64,000 bases of DNA from Lentzea kentuckyensis (GCF_002150765.1 NZ_MUYM01000052.1:17115-81114), one strand, 5' to 3'; shown: positions 50,042 through 58,723, counted from the first letter of the stretch. Made by a program: numbers and translations. The notes: generated by a model not told the origin, from the letters alone.

Positions 50042-50674
50042 CTAATGAACTTCGGGTGCGCGCCAGACCAGCGAATACCGCCAGAACACGTGCCTGCGGA
50101 TGCGCGCGCCGGGCACGACCTCCGCTGCCACCGCACGGATCTCCGGCAACGTCGGCGCCGTCATCACCATCGGCATCTCGGTGTCGTGTGGCTTGCCCCC
50201 GGTGCCGTTGAAGGCCTTGGCGAGCCCGACGACGGCGTTCGCGGGCAACGTCACGAACTCCATCGCCCGGTCCGCAGGCGTCGCCGTCATGTAGAGGCCG
50301 ATGACGATCAGCAGCCCGCCCGGCCTGGTCAGCTCGGCGAGCCTGGTGAGGCCCTCGCGCAACGGCAGGTGATGCAGGCTCGCCTCGGCGGTGACGACGT
50401 CGTACCGCCCGAGGTCGTGGGTGAGCACGTCGCCGTTGATCCACCTGATCCGGTCGCTGGTCGCGCTCGCGCGCTCGATCATGCGCGCGCTGGCGTCGAT
50501 CGCGGTGACCTCGTCGGCCTTCAACGACCGCGCCAGGTCACCGAGGCCGCAACCGACGTCCAGCGCTGATCCGGCCCGAGACGGCAACTGCCGGAGCAGC
50601 CAGCGGCGGTACCACTCGTTGTGGTTCCACCGCAGCTTCTCCGGCAGTTGAAGCTTGCGCTGCTTCTCGCGCAC
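50042..50674 (-). CDS. Class I SAM-dependent methyltransferase
   Basis: 210 residues from GTG 50674, directly after the stop of the DUF3043 gene. SAM motif I is SALDVGCGLGDLARSL, acidic loop VTAIDASARMIERA, and post-motif FDVV-like segment YDVVTAEASLHHL. Of methyltransferase_11/25 type. It is likely to be co-transcribed with the DUF3043 gene. Substrate unknown. Confidence 0.9.
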   Translation of the reverse strand: MREKQRKLQLPEKLRWNHNEWYRRWLLRQLPSRAGSALDVGCGLGDLARSLKADEVTAIDASARMIERASATSDRIRWINGDVLTHDLGRYDVVTAEASLHHLPLREGLTRLAELTRPGGLLIVIGLYMTATPADRAMEFVTLPANAVVGLAKAFNGTGGKPHDTEMPMVMTAPTLPEIRAVAAEVVPGARIRRHVFWRYSLVWRAPEVH

Positions 50675-51301
50675 TTACTTGATGGCCTCGCCCGGCTTCA
50701 CACGCGGCTTGGGCACGCGCAGGCGGCGCAGCTGGCTCGCGCGGATGAACGAGTACCAGCCGATCGACAGGCCCTTGATCGGCTCGGCCGGGAACTTCGC
50801 CCGCACCCTCTTCGTGACGAGCCGGCCGAGCACGAGGCCCTCGATGACCATCGCGATCAGCATGAACGTCGTCGCGAGCGTCGCGTACCGCTGCACGGCG
50901 AGCGACGGCGTCAGCAGCGCCACGAACACCAGGATCGCGAGCGGCATGAACAGGCCCATGAGGTTGCGGCGCGAGTCGACGAGGTCGCGGATGTACGCCT
51001 TCACCGGACCGCGGTCGCGCGGCAGCAGGTACTTGTCGTCGCCGGCCATCATGCGCTGACGGCGCTCGGTGGCCGCGGCACGGCGCTCTTCCTTGCTCAC
51101 CTTGTTGCCGCGCATGCGCTTGAACGCCTCGCGCTGCGTGCGGGGAGGCGGCGGAACGGGCCCGGAACGCCTGCCCTGCGCCTCACGCCGCTTCGGCGTG
51201 GGCCGGCCCTTGCCCGCCGTGCGGGTGGAGTCGGCGGCCTCGGCGGCGGAATCGATGGCCGGGGCTTCGGTATCGGCGGAGTTGCGGCGCAGGAACCTCA
51301 C
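50675..51301 (-). CDS. DUF3043 membrane protein
   Basis: 208 residues from GTG 51301. A charged cytoplasmic N-terminal half (GKGRPTPKRREAQGRR, RMRGNKVSKEERRAAATERR) precedes two membrane helices (LMGLFMPLAILVFVALLTPS; TTFMLIAMVIEGLVLGRLVT). This is the DUF3043 pattern, conserved across actinobacteria beside the cobalamin, erpA and glycerate kinase genes. Function unknown. No ribosome site is obvious, so it may be leaderless. Confidence 0.9.
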   Translation of the reverse strand: MRFLRRNSADTEAPAIDSAAEAADSTRTAGKGRPTPKRREAQGRRSGPVPPPPRTQREAFKRMRGNKVSKEERRAAATERRQRMMAGDDKYLLPRDRGPVKAYIRDLVDSRRNLMGLFMPLAILVFVALLTPSLAVQRYATLATTFMLIAMVIEGLVLGRLVTKRVRAKFPAEPIKGLSIGWYSFIRASQLRRLRVPKPRVKPGEAIK

Positions 51302-51343
51302 AGCACAAGGGTAGGACAGTGGTTCTTCTGTACCTTTCGCGAG

Positions 51344-52393
51344 GTGCGCGTACTCATCGCTCCGGACTGCTTCGGCGGCACCCTGACCGCCCGCGAGGCC
51401 GCCGACGCCATCGCCACCGGCTGGCGCGAGGCCAAACCCGACGACGTCGTCGTCGAACGCCCACTGGCCGACGGCGGCCCCGGCTTCGTGGACGTTCTGC
51501 ACGCCGCGCTGGGCGGCGATATCCGATGTACCAGCGTCACCGGCCCGCTCGGCAAGCCCGTCGAAGCACGCTGGCTCAGCGTGCATGCGGACGGTCGACG
51601 CGTTGCATACATCGAGTCCGCCGAAGCGTGCGGCCTCCATCTCGTCCCGGCCGAACTCCGCCCGGAATCCTGCGAGACGGCGACCACGCGAGGCGTCGGC
51701 GAACTGATCGCGGCAGCGATCTCGCAGTCGACCATGGCTGACAACGATGTCATCACAGTCGGACTCGGCGGCTCCGGGACGACCGACGGCGGCGCCGGCA
51801 TGCTCGCCGCGCTGTCCGACGCGGGCGTCGATCTGACTGATATATCGCTGGTGGCGGCGTCGGACGTCGAGAACCCGCTGCTCGGCCCACACGGAGCGGC
51901 TCGCACGTTCGGTCCTCAGAAGGGCGCGTCCCCGGAAGCCGTGGAACGCCTCGAAGCCAAGCTCGCCGCGATGGACGTCCTCAAAGCCGTATCCGATATA
52001 CCGGGGGCCGGCGCGGCAGGCGGCCTGGGCGCCGCGCTCCTCTCGCTGGGCGCGACGGTGACGTCGGGCGCCGGACTCGTCCGCGAACTCACCGGCCTGG
52101 ACGCCGCCCTCGACGACGCCGACGTCGTCGTCACCGGCGAAGGCAGCTTCGACTGGCAGTCGCTCCGAGGCAAGCTCATCACCGCCGTCGCGGGCGGCGC
52201 CGCCGAACGCGGTATCCCGTGCGTCGCCATCGCAGGCCAGGTCAGCGTCGGCAGCCGGGAGATGGGCGCTGCGGGCGTCCAGGAGGCCTACTCGGTGTCC
52301 GACCACGTCGGCTCTGTGCAAAAGTCGATTGCGGACGCCCGCAAAAGTCTCGTTGCAACGGCGCAGCACGTCGCGCGGCAGTGGTCTACGTGA
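51344..52393 (+). CDS. glxK: Glycerate kinase
   Basis: 349 residues from GTG 51344. Glycerate kinase type 1 blocks: VLIAPDCFGGTLTAREAADAI, RPLADGGPGFVDVLHAALGG, VGLGGSGTTDGGAGMLAAL and VVTGEGSFDWQSLRGK. It phosphorylates glycerate. The gene contains three AT-rich GATATATC-family motifs (51517, 51837, 51989), each in frame and using rare ATA or ATC codons. It is divergent from the DUF3043 gene with a 42-base gap. Confidence 0.93.
   Translation: MRVLIAPDCFGGTLTAREAADAIATGWREAKPDDVVVERPLADGGPGFVDVLHAALGGDIRCTSVTGPLGKPVEARWLSVHADGRRVAYIESAEACGLHLVPAELRPESCETATTRGVGELIAAAISQSTMADNDVITVGLGGSGTTDGGAGMLAALSDAGVDLTDISLVAASDVENPLLGPHGAARTFGPQKGASPEAVERLEAKLAAMDVLKAVSDIPGAGAAGGLGAALLSLGATVTSGAGLVRELTGLDAALDDADVVVTGEGSFDWQSLRGKLITAVAGGAAERGIPCVAIAGQVSVGSREMGAAGVQEAYSVSDHVGSVQKSIADARKSLVATAQHVARQWST
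51517..51532. repeat. GATATATC-family motif inside glycerate kinase, site 1
   Basis: CGATATCCGATGTACC, read as G-D-I-R-C-T. Confidence 0.6.
51837..51848. repeat. GATATATC-family motif inside glycerate kinase, site 2
   Basis: CTGATATATCGC, read as T-D-I-S-L with codons GAT ATA TCG. Confidence 0.7.
51989..52002. repeat. GATATATC-family motif inside glycerate kinase, site 3
   Basis: GTATCCGATATACC, read as V-S-D-I-P, again with ATA. Confidence 0.65.
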
Positions 52394-52498
52394 CGTTCGA
52401 CATGAGCCATCGCTGTGGGACCATGGAAATGGAACAAAGCGGGGAACGCCCGTGTTGTTGAGGGGCGAACCGCCCGCAAAGGACCTCTTAGGAGAGCC

Positions 52499-52867
52499 AT
52501 GACGACCGCTCAGGATGCCGCTTCGACCTCCGAGGCGCCGACCCACGGCGTGACGCTGACCGATGCGGCCGCCGTCAAGGCCAAGGCGCTGCTCGACCAG
52601 GAGGGCCGCGACGACATGCACTTGCGCATCGCCGTCCAGCCCGGCGGTTGCGCTGGTCTGCGCTACCAGCTGTTCTTCGACGAGCGCGCGCTCGACGGTG
52701 ACGCGCTGGTCGACTTCAACGGCATGAAGGTCGCCGTTGACCGCATGAGCGCGCCCTACGTCGAAGGCGCAGTCATCGACTTCGTGGACACGATCGAGAA
52801 GCAGGGCTTCACGATCGACAACCCGAACGCCGGCGGGTCCTGCGCCTGCGGCGACTCGTTCCACTAA
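52499..52867 (+). CDS. erpA: A-type iron-sulfur carrier (ErpA/IscA/HesB family)
   Basis: 122 residues; GGAGAGCC precedes ATG 52499. The three cluster-binding cysteines are in QPGGCAGLRYQLFF and the C-terminal GGSCACGDSFH. It delivers Fe-S clusters to targets. The M. tuberculosis orthologue (Rv2204c) lies in the same neighbourhood between glycerate kinase and adoK, as here. The 105-base gap from glxK contains its promoter. Confidence 0.92.
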   Translation: MTTAQDAASTSEAPTHGVTLTDAAAVKAKALLDQEGRDDMHLRIAVQPGGCAGLRYQLFFDERALDGDALVDFNGMKVAVDRMSAPYVEGAVIDFVDTIEKQGFTIDNPNAGGSCACGDSFH

Positions 52868-52878
52868 GGCGAACACGC

Positions 52879-52927
52879 GCGAGGCCGCGTTCCCAGATCA
52901 GACGATCAGACGGGAACGCGGCCTCGC
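52879..52927 (+). terminator. Terminator after erpA
   Basis: GCGAGGCCGCGTTCCC and its complement, perfect 16-bp arms, with a 17-base loop. Confidence 0.85.
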
Positions 52928-52955
52928 TGTGTGTTCTGGGGATCAGCCCAGGGGC

Positions 52956-53129
52956 TCAGACGCCGTACTCGGCCAGGCCCTCGACCTGGTGGGTGCACAG
53001 GTCGTCGACTTCCCAGGGCACGGCCGCTCGCGGAGCGGGCAGGGGGTGCTCGGGGTGTGTCAGAGCGAAGGGGAGCTGTGCGCAGTCGTCGATCAGCTCA
53101 CGCATCGTGGTCGCTTCGGGGATCGTCAC
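52956..53129 (-). CDS. Possible small protein, function unknown
   Basis: 57 residues from GTG 53129: VTIPEATTMRELIDDCAQL, then a Pro-rich FALTHPEHPLPAPRAAVPWE and an acidic end. No recognised family and no clear ribosome site; an earlier GTG at 53216 would extend it. Codon bias at third positions favours coding on this strand. It is divergent from adoK. Confidence 0.5.
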   Translation of the reverse strand: MTIPEATTMRELIDDCAQLPFALTHPEHPLPAPRAAVPWEVDDLCTHQVEGLAEYGV

Positions 53130-53245
53130 ATGCCGACCGTATGACGGTGGTCTGACCTGCGGTAGCCCTACCAAACGGTAGTCTTCACAGCTGCACTCAT
53201 CCGGGTGAGTTGTCACGTAGCGCAACAACGTAAGGGAGAGCCGAC

Positions 53246-54220
53246 GTGCCGGTAGCCGTGTGCGGCAGCATCGCGACCGACCATCTGATGCACTTTCCGG
53301 GTCGATTCGCGGACCAGCTGGTCGCGGAGCGTCTCGACCGCGTGTCACTGAGCTTCCTGGTCGACGACCTCGTGGTCCGGCGCGGTGGTATCGGCGCGAA
53401 CATCGCGTTCGGTCTCGGCGTGCTCGGCGTGCGGCCGGTGCTCGTCGGCGCCGTCGGCAAGGACTTCGACGACTACCGCTCGTGGCTCGACCGGCACGGC
53501 GTCGACACGTCCGGCGTGTACGTGTCCGAGGTCGCGCACACCGCGCGGTTCGTCTGCACGACGGACGACGACATGTGCCAGATCGCCTCCTTCTACGCCG
53601 GCGCGATGGCCGAGGCGCGCAACATCGAGCTCGCGCCGATCGCGAACCGCGTCGAGAACCTCGAGCTCGTCGTGATCAGCCCCGACGACCCCGCGGCGAT
53701 GCTCCGGCACGCCGAAGAGTGCCGTCAGCGCGGTTTCAAGTTCGCCGTCGACCCGTCGCAGCAGCTCGCCCGCATGGACGGTGAGCAGGCGCGCGCGTTC
53801 ATCGAGGGCGCCGAGTACCTGTTCAGCAACGACTACGAGTGGGAACTGCTGCTGCAGAAGACCGGCTGGACCGAGGCCGACGTCCTCGCCCGCGTCGGCA
53901 AGCGCGTCACCACGCTCGGCGCCAAGGGCGTCGAGATCGTCGACCGCGACGGCTTCTCGCTGCACGTCCCCGCGGTCCCCGAAGTCGCGAAGACCGACCC
54001 GACCGGTGTCGGCGACGGTTTCCGCGCCGGTTTCCTCGCGGGCATCACCGCGGGTCTGGGCATCGAGCGCGCCGCTCAGCTCGGGTCGCTGATCGCCGTC
54101 GAGGTGCTCGAAACCGTCGGCACGCAGGAGTGGGTGCTGGAGCGCGAGGCGGCGCTCGCCCGCATTCGCGGTGCGTTCGGTGACGAAGCCGCGGAGGAGA
54201 TCGCCCCAGTCCTGCCATGA
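53246..54220 (+). CDS. adoK: Adenosine kinase (PfkB family)
   Basis: 324 residues; AGGGAGAG precedes GTG 53246. The N-terminus MPVAVCGSIATDHLMHFPGRF and SLSFLVDDLVVRRGGIGANIAFG closely match the mycobacterial adenosine kinase as I recall it, and the catalytic loop is TDPTGVGDGFRAGFLAG. It phosphorylates adenosine to AMP. Syntenic with M. tuberculosis adoK between erpA and asnB. Confidence 0.92.
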   Translation: MPVAVCGSIATDHLMHFPGRFADQLVAERLDRVSLSFLVDDLVVRRGGIGANIAFGLGVLGVRPVLVGAVGKDFDDYRSWLDRHGVDTSGVYVSEVAHTARFVCTTDDDMCQIASFYAGAMAEARNIELAPIANRVENLELVVISPDDPAAMLRHAEECRQRGFKFAVDPSQQLARMDGEQARAFIEGAEYLFSNDYEWELLLQKTGWTEADVLARVGKRVTTLGAKGVEIVDRDGFSLHVPAVPEVAKTDPTGVGDGFRAGFLAGITAGLGIERAAQLGSLIAVEVLETVGTQEWVLEREAALARIRGAFGDEAAEEIAPVLP

Positions 54221-54242
54221 TCCGCACAGTCCTGCCATGATC
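54207..54242. repeat. Direct repeat at the adoK stop codon
   Basis: CAGTCCTGCCATGATC at 54207-54222 and again at 54227-54242 (20-base period); the first copy contains the adoK TGA. Confidence 0.95.
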
Positions 54243-54247
54243 GGACA

Positions 54248-55027
54248 ATGGGGACGTACCTGTTCGGTGACGCCGGTGAGTTACACGGTCCGCACTTCGA
54301 CGCGCTGAGCTCCCTGCTCGACGCGGGCACGTTCGCCCGCGTCGAGCAGCTCGGCGTGGCCGACGGCTGGCGCTGTCTGGAGGTCGGGGGCGGCGGGGGC
54401 TCGGTGGCGAACTGGCTCGCCGACGTCGTCGCCCCGTCCGGGCACGTGACGGTCACGGACGTCGACGTGGCGCGGCTCGAGGAACGCGACAACGTCACCG
54501 TCCTGGAGCACGACGTAGTATCCAATATATTGCCGGGGAACGCGTACGACCTGGTCCATGCGCGTCTGGTGCTGTTCCACCTTCCCGCCCGCGACGCCGT
54601 CCTGCGCAAGCTGCGCGACTCGTTGCGTCCCGGCGGCTGGCTCGTGCTGGAGGAGTTCGACTGCCTCCCGCTCGAGGTCCTGTCGACCGGGCCCGGATCT
54701 TCTGGTTCCGACGACGCGAAGCTGATCATGCGGGTGAAGAACGCCCTGCTGACGCTGCTCGACCACGCCGGCGCGGAGCTCGCGTGGGGCGCGCGCATCG
54801 AGAAGGCGTTGCTCGACACCGGGCTCAACGACGTCAGCGGCTCCCGCGAGGTGCAGGAGTGGGAGGGCGGCTCACCGGGGTGCCGGCTGCTCGCCACGAC
54901 CGCGGGCAAGGTGCGGGACAAACTCCCGCTCTCCGACGACGAGTTCGACCGCTACCTCGAACTGATGGCGTCGCCGGAGACCGTCGTCAGCTCGTACGCG
55001 ATCTGCAGCGCGCAAGGTCGTCGATGA
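54248..55027 (+). CDS. SAM-dependent methyltransferase
   Basis: 259 residues. SAM motif I is RCLEVGGGGGSVANWLADV, then VTVTDVDVARLEE, and later DLVHARLVLFHLPARDAVLR, typical of class I small-molecule methyltransferases. It follows adoK by 27 bases and may share its transcript. An AT-rich motif variant lies inside (54518), read V-S-N-I-L. Substrate unknown. Confidence 0.88.
   Translation: MGTYLFGDAGELHGPHFDALSSLLDAGTFARVEQLGVADGWRCLEVGGGGGSVANWLADVVAPSGHVTVTDVDVARLEERDNVTVLEHDVVSNILPGNAYDLVHARLVLFHLPARDAVLRKLRDSLRPGGWLVLEEFDCLPLEVLSTGPGSSGSDDAKLIMRVKNALLTLLDHAGAELAWGARIEKALLDTGLNDVSGSREVQEWEGGSPGCRLLATTAGKVRDKLPLSDDEFDRYLELMASPETVVSSYAICSAQGRR
54518..54534. repeat. GATATATC-family variant inside a methyltransferase gene
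   Basis: GTATCCAATATATTGCC, with AATATATT in place of GATATATC; read V-S-N-I-L with the rare ATA codon. Confidence 0.5.
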
Positions 55028-55030
55028 GAA

Positions 55031-55054
55031 AGGGCCCCTCCGGAGAGGGGCCCT
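55031..55054. terminator. Convergent terminator
   Basis: AGGGCCCCTC-CGGA-GAGGGGCCCT between the methyltransferase and asnB. Confidence 0.85.
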
Positions 55055-55060
55055 GATCCA

Positions 55061-56989
55061 CTAGAGCTTGACCGGGTAGTGCGGTTCCGGCACCACCGGC
55101 TTGATGCGGTCCTCGACGAAGATGCCGTGCCAGATCATGAACACCAGCAGCGCCCAGATGCGGCGGCTGTGGTCGAGCACGCCCGAACGGTGCTCCTCGA
55201 TCAGCCGCAGCACCGCGGTCTTGTCGAGGTACTGGTCGGTCTGCGAGCTGCGCACGATGTCGACCGCCCAGTCGTGCATCTCGTCCTTGAGCCAGTGCCG
55301 GATCGGCACCGGGAAGCCGAGCTTGCGGCGGTTCAGCACGTGCGCCGGCACGATGTCGCGGATCGCCTTGCGCAGCGCGAACTTCGTGGTGTCCGGCGTG
55401 ATCTTCAACTCGCTCGGGATCTGCGAGGCGATCTTGAAGACCTCGGGGTCCAGGAACGGGACGCGCAGCTCCAGCGAGTTCGCCATGGTCATCTTGTCGG
55501 CCTTGACCAGGATGTCGCCCCGCAGCCAGGTGAACAGGTCGACGTGCTGCATGCGCGTGACCGGGTCCCAGTTGCGCGACTCGCGGTACGGCTGGGCCGT
55601 GACGTCCATGTGCGACACGTTCGGGTCGTACGTCCGCAGCACCTGGCGCAGGTGGTCGTCGAGGAAGATGCGCGCGTTGCCGTAGTAGCGCTCCTCCAGC
55701 GTGAGCGCGCCACGACGCAGCAGGTCCTTGCCGCGCACGCCGTGCGGGATCTTCGTCGAGACCTTGCCCATCGCCTTGCGCAGCGCGCCGGGCACCTTCT
55801 CGAACGCCGAGAGCGACAGCGGCTCGCGGTAGATCGTGTACCCGCCGAACAGCTCGTCCGCGCCCTCACCGGACAGCACGACCTTCACGTGCTGACGCGC
55901 CTCACGGGCGATGAACCACAACGGCACCAGCGCCGGGTCGGCCACCGGGTCGTCGAGGTACCAGGTGATCAACGGCAGGGAGTCCATCATCTCCTGCGCG
56001 CTGACCGTGCGGACGACGTGCTTCACACCGATCAGCGCCGCGGACTCGGCGGCCACGTCGACCTCGGAGAAGCCCTGGCGCTCGAACCCGGTGGTGAACG
56101 TGATCAGGTCCGGGTTGTGCTCCTTGGCGAGCGCCGCGACCACCGTCGAGTCGATGCCGCCGGACAGGAACGAGCCGACCGTCACGTCCGCGCGCATGTG
56201 CTTGGCGACCGAGTCGCGCAGCGCCGAGGTGATCTCGTCGTACAGCGCGTCCGCCTCGGCCTCGCTGCGGACCGTGCGCACCTTGAAGTTCGCCGGGAAG
56301 TAGCGCTCGAACTGGGGCGTCTCGCCCGGCACCAGCGTGAACGAGTGACCGGACTCGACGCGGAAGATCTGGTCGTGCAGCGAGGCGGGCTCGGGCACGT
56401 ACTGCAGCGTCAGGTAGTGCTGCAGGCCCTTGACGTTCATCTGCGGGTTGATCGCGAGCGTGCGGGCGAGCTCCAGCAGGATCTTCTTCTCGCTGGAGAA
56501 CCCGACGCCGAGCTGGCCCTGCGCCCAGTACAGCGGCTTGATGCCGAACGGGTCGCGGCCGCCGAACAGCATCTTGCGCTCGGCGTCCCAGATGATGAAG
56601 GCGAACATGCCGCGCAGCTTCGTGATCGCCGCGGGACCGAAGTAGTGGTAGGCGGCGACGATGGTCTCGGTGTCGCCGTCGGTGTGGAAGACCGCGCCGT
56701 ACTTCTCGGTGAGCTCGGCGCGCAGCTCCAGGTAGTTGTAGATCTCGCCGTTGAAGTTGATCGTGTACCGGCTCGGCGACTCCGGCGGGCCCCAGGTCAG
56801 GGGCTGGTGGGAGTGCTCGATGTCGATGATGGCGAGGCGGTTGAAGCCGAACACGACCTCGTCGACCCGCCGGGTGCCGCTCTCGTCGGGGCCGCGGTGC
56901 CGCATGCAGCGCAGAGCGGCTTCCACCGCCGGGCGTGCGCTCTCGGCCTCGTTCTCGCTAGGGCAAACAAGTCCTGCCAGGCCGCACAA
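55061..56989 (-). CDS. asnB: Asparagine synthase (glutamine-hydrolysing)
   Basis: 642 residues. The N-terminal Ntn glutaminase domain starts MCGLAGLV with the nucleophile Cys after Met removal; RHRGPDESG and NFNGEIYNYLELR are its other motifs. The synthetase domain has the PP-loop VGSFLSGGIDSTVVAALA. In mycobacteria and relatives the AsnB homologue beside ctaC is LtsA/AsnB-like and affects cell-wall amidation, so that role is possible. It is divergent from ctaC across a 182-base gap containing both promoters. Confidence 0.94.
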   Translation of the reverse strand: MCGLAGLVCPSENEAESARPAVEAALRCMRHRGPDESGTRRVDEVVFGFNRLAIIDIEHSHQPLTWGPPESPSRYTINFNGEIYNYLELRAELTEKYGAVFHTDGDTETIVAAYHYFGPAAITKLRGMFAFIIWDAERKMLFGGRDPFGIKPLYWAQGQLGVGFSSEKKILLELARTLAINPQMNVKGLQHYLTLQYVPEPASLHDQIFRVESGHSFTLVPGETPQFERYFPANFKVRTVRSEAEADALYDEITSALRDSVAKHMRADVTVGSFLSGGIDSTVVAALAKEHNPDLITFTTGFERQGFSEVDVAAESAALIGVKHVVRTVSAQEMMDSLPLITWYLDDPVADPALVPLWFIAREARQHVKVVLSGEGADELFGGYTIYREPLSLSAFEKVPGALRKAMGKVSTKIPHGVRGKDLLRRGALTLEERYYGNARIFLDDHLRQVLRTYDPNVSHMDVTAQPYRESRNWDPVTRMQHVDLFTWLRGDILVKADKMTMANSLELRVPFLDPEVFKIASQIPSELKITPDTTKFALRKAIRDIVPAHVLNRRKLGFPVPIRHWLKDEMHDWAVDIVRSSQTDQYLDKTAVLRLIEEHRSGVLDHSRRIWALLVFMIWHGIFVEDRIKPVVPEPHYPVKL

Positions 56990-57171
56990 GGGTCTCGCAC
57001 CTCACAAGAAATACGACGGGGAAGGTCCCAGTATGCCGAAGCGGCTTTGTGTGACCGAAACTGCACCGCAGCGGCGGTGCCCCCAAGGGGTGAGCGTGGT
57101 TGCGCTGGGCTACGCTCCCGCTTGATCCGTTGGCATGGCCAGTTGTTTGTGAACGAGGAGGCGGGCGAGCA

Positions 57172-58104
57172 GTGGGCCTGAAGGAGGGCACCAGGGCATC
57201 CCGGCTGGCGAAGACCGCCGGGCTGGTCGGCCTGGTCGGTATCGGGGCCACCGGTTGCTCCACGGACGAGGTGCTGCGCTTCGGCTGGCCGCAGGCCGTC
57301 ACGCCGCAGGCCGAGAAGATGCGCGAGCTCTGGACGTGGTCCGTGATCGCCGCGCTCGTCGTCGGCGTCATCGTGTGGGGCCTGATCCTGTGGTCGGTGG
57401 TCTTCCACCGCAAGAAGTCGGAGGAGTTGCCGCGTCAGACGGCGTACAACCTCCCGCTGGAGATCGTGCTCATCGTCGTGCCGACGGTGATCGTGGCGGT
57501 GTTGTTCTACTTCACCGCCATCACGCAGAACTACGTCACGGACAAGTCGGGCAAGCCCGACGTGAACGTCGATGTGATCGCGTTCCAGTGGAACTGGGAG
57601 TTCCAGTACCCGGACCACAAGACCGAAGAGGGCAAGGTCGTCAGCACGGTCGGCACCTCCGGCGAGGTCCCGATCATGGTGCTGCCGGCGCACAAGCGCA
57701 TCCAGTTCACGCTGCGCTCGACCGACGTCATCCACTCGTTCTTCGTGCCGGAGTTCCACTTCAAGCGGGACGTCTTCCCGCACCCGGAGAAGAACAACCA
57801 GGACAACGTCTTCCAGATCGACCAGATCGACCGTCCGGGTGCGTTCGTCGGCCGTTGCGCCGAGCTCTGCGGCTCGTACCACGCGGTGATGAACTTCGAG
57901 GTCCGCGCCCTGAACGAGGCCGACTTCGACAAGTACATCGAGCTCCGCAAGGAAGTGAACGCCAAGACGGGCAAGCCGTACACCACGGCCGAGGCGCTCG
58001 CGCAGGTCAACTGCGGTGAGCTGTGCGCGCCGCTGGCCACCACGACCACCCCGTTCAACACCGACCGGAAGGCCCGTGAGGCCTCCGGCGCGGGTCAGAA
58101 GTAG
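57172..58104 (+). CDS. ctaC: Cytochrome c oxidase subunit II
   Basis: 310 residues from GTG 57172 with GGAGG upstream. A lipoprotein signal with lipobox cysteine near residue 29 (GIGATGCS), two membrane helices (WSVIAALVVGVIVWGLILWS; VLIVVPTVIVAVLFYFTAI), then the periplasmic cupredoxin domain with the CuA site CAELCGSYHAVMNFEV and the aromatic QWNWEFQY region. It accepts electrons from the bcc complex in the actinobacterial supercomplex. Confidence 0.96.
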   Translation: MGLKEGTRASRLAKTAGLVGLVGIGATGCSTDEVLRFGWPQAVTPQAEKMRELWTWSVIAALVVGVIVWGLILWSVVFHRKKSEELPRQTAYNLPLEIVLIVVPTVIVAVLFYFTAITQNYVTDKSGKPDVNVDVIAFQWNWEFQYPDHKTEEGKVVSTVGTSGEVPIMVLPAHKRIQFTLRSTDVIHSFFVPEFHFKRDVFPHPEKNNQDNVFQIDQIDRPGAFVGRCAELCGSYHAVMNFEVRALNEADFDKYIELRKEVNAKTGKPYTTAEALAQVNCGELCAPLATTTTPFNTDRKAREASGAGQK

Positions 58105-58118
58105 GGACACGCCCCGCG

Positions 58119-58535
58119 ATGAAGATCGAAGCTCGCGTATTCGACCTGGTGATGGGTTTCTCGTTCCTGATGGCCGTCGTGTACGGCTACTGGACGCACG
58201 CGGCGACCGGCCACGTCGAGCCCACCGGCACGGTGGCGCTCGCGCTGACCGGTGGTCTGGCCCTCATCACCGGCACCTACTTCCGGTTCGTCGCCCGCCG
58301 CATCGAGGTGCGGCCGGAGGACAACCCCGAGGCCGAGGTGTCCGACGGCGCCGGTGACCTGGGCTTCTTCAGCCCGGGCTCGTACTGGCCGGTCGGTCTC
58401 GCGGCCGCGGCGGGAACCGCGGCTGTCGGCGTGGCGTTCTGGCACGTGTGGCTGCTGGTGATCGGTGTCGTCCTGGTGCTGATCATGGTCGGTGGCCTGG
58501 TGTTCGAGTACCACACCGGTCCCAACCACGACTGA
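58119..58535 (+). CDS. ctaF: Cytochrome c oxidase subunit IV, actinobacterial type
   Basis: 138 residues with four membrane helices: MKIEARVFDLVMGFSFLMAV, then GTVALALTGGLALITGTYF, and two near the C-terminus. This is the CtaF/DUF subunit IV that follows ctaC in actinobacteria. It starts 14 bases after ctaC and belongs to the same operon. Confidence 0.93.
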   Translation: MKIEARVFDLVMGFSFLMAVVYGYWTHAATGHVEPTGTVALALTGGLALITGTYFRFVARRIEVRPEDNPEAEVSDGAGDLGFFSPGSYWPVGLAAAAGTAAVGVAFWHVWLLVIGVVLVLIMVGGLVFEYHTGPNHD

Positions 58536-58542
58536 CACAACC

Positions 58543-58566
58543 CATATCCAGTACATCGGATATCAG
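58543..58566. repeat. GATATATC-family motif downstream of ctaF
   Basis: CATATCCAGTACATCGG followed by ATATCAG; a degenerate copy of the long palindrome, 8 bases after the ctaF stop. Confidence 0.6.
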
Positions 58567-58569
58567 TTC

Positions 58570-58604
58570 GCCGAGGCCCTCTCCTTCGTGGAGGGGGCCT
58601 CGGC
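58570..58604 (+). terminator. Terminator of ctaCF
   Basis: GCCGAGGCCCTCTCC and GGAGGGGGCCTCGGC (14 of 15 pairs) with loop TTCGT. Confidence 0.88.
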
Positions 58605-58616
58605 CGTTTCCGGAAG

Positions 58617-58680
58617 CGATATCCACCATGTGATGTATCGCATATCGGATATCGCCCTGTCCGATATATCGCATATCGCG
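58617..58680. repeat. Cluster of GATATATC-family motifs
   Basis: Within 64 bases lie GATATCC, GTGATGTATCGCATATC, GGATATCG, and CGATATATCGCATATCGCG. It is the densest group in the window, sandwiched between the ctaF terminator and the plsC terminator. It does not look coding. Confidence 0.8.
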
Positions 58681-58723
58681 AGAAAGGCCCTTCCCGCCAT
58701 CACGGCGGGAAGGGCCTTTCTCG
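58679..58723 (-). terminator. Terminator of the acyltransferase gene
   Basis: CGAGAAAGGCCCTTCCCGCC and its complement, perfect 20-bp arms with loop ATCAC. Confidence 0.9.
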
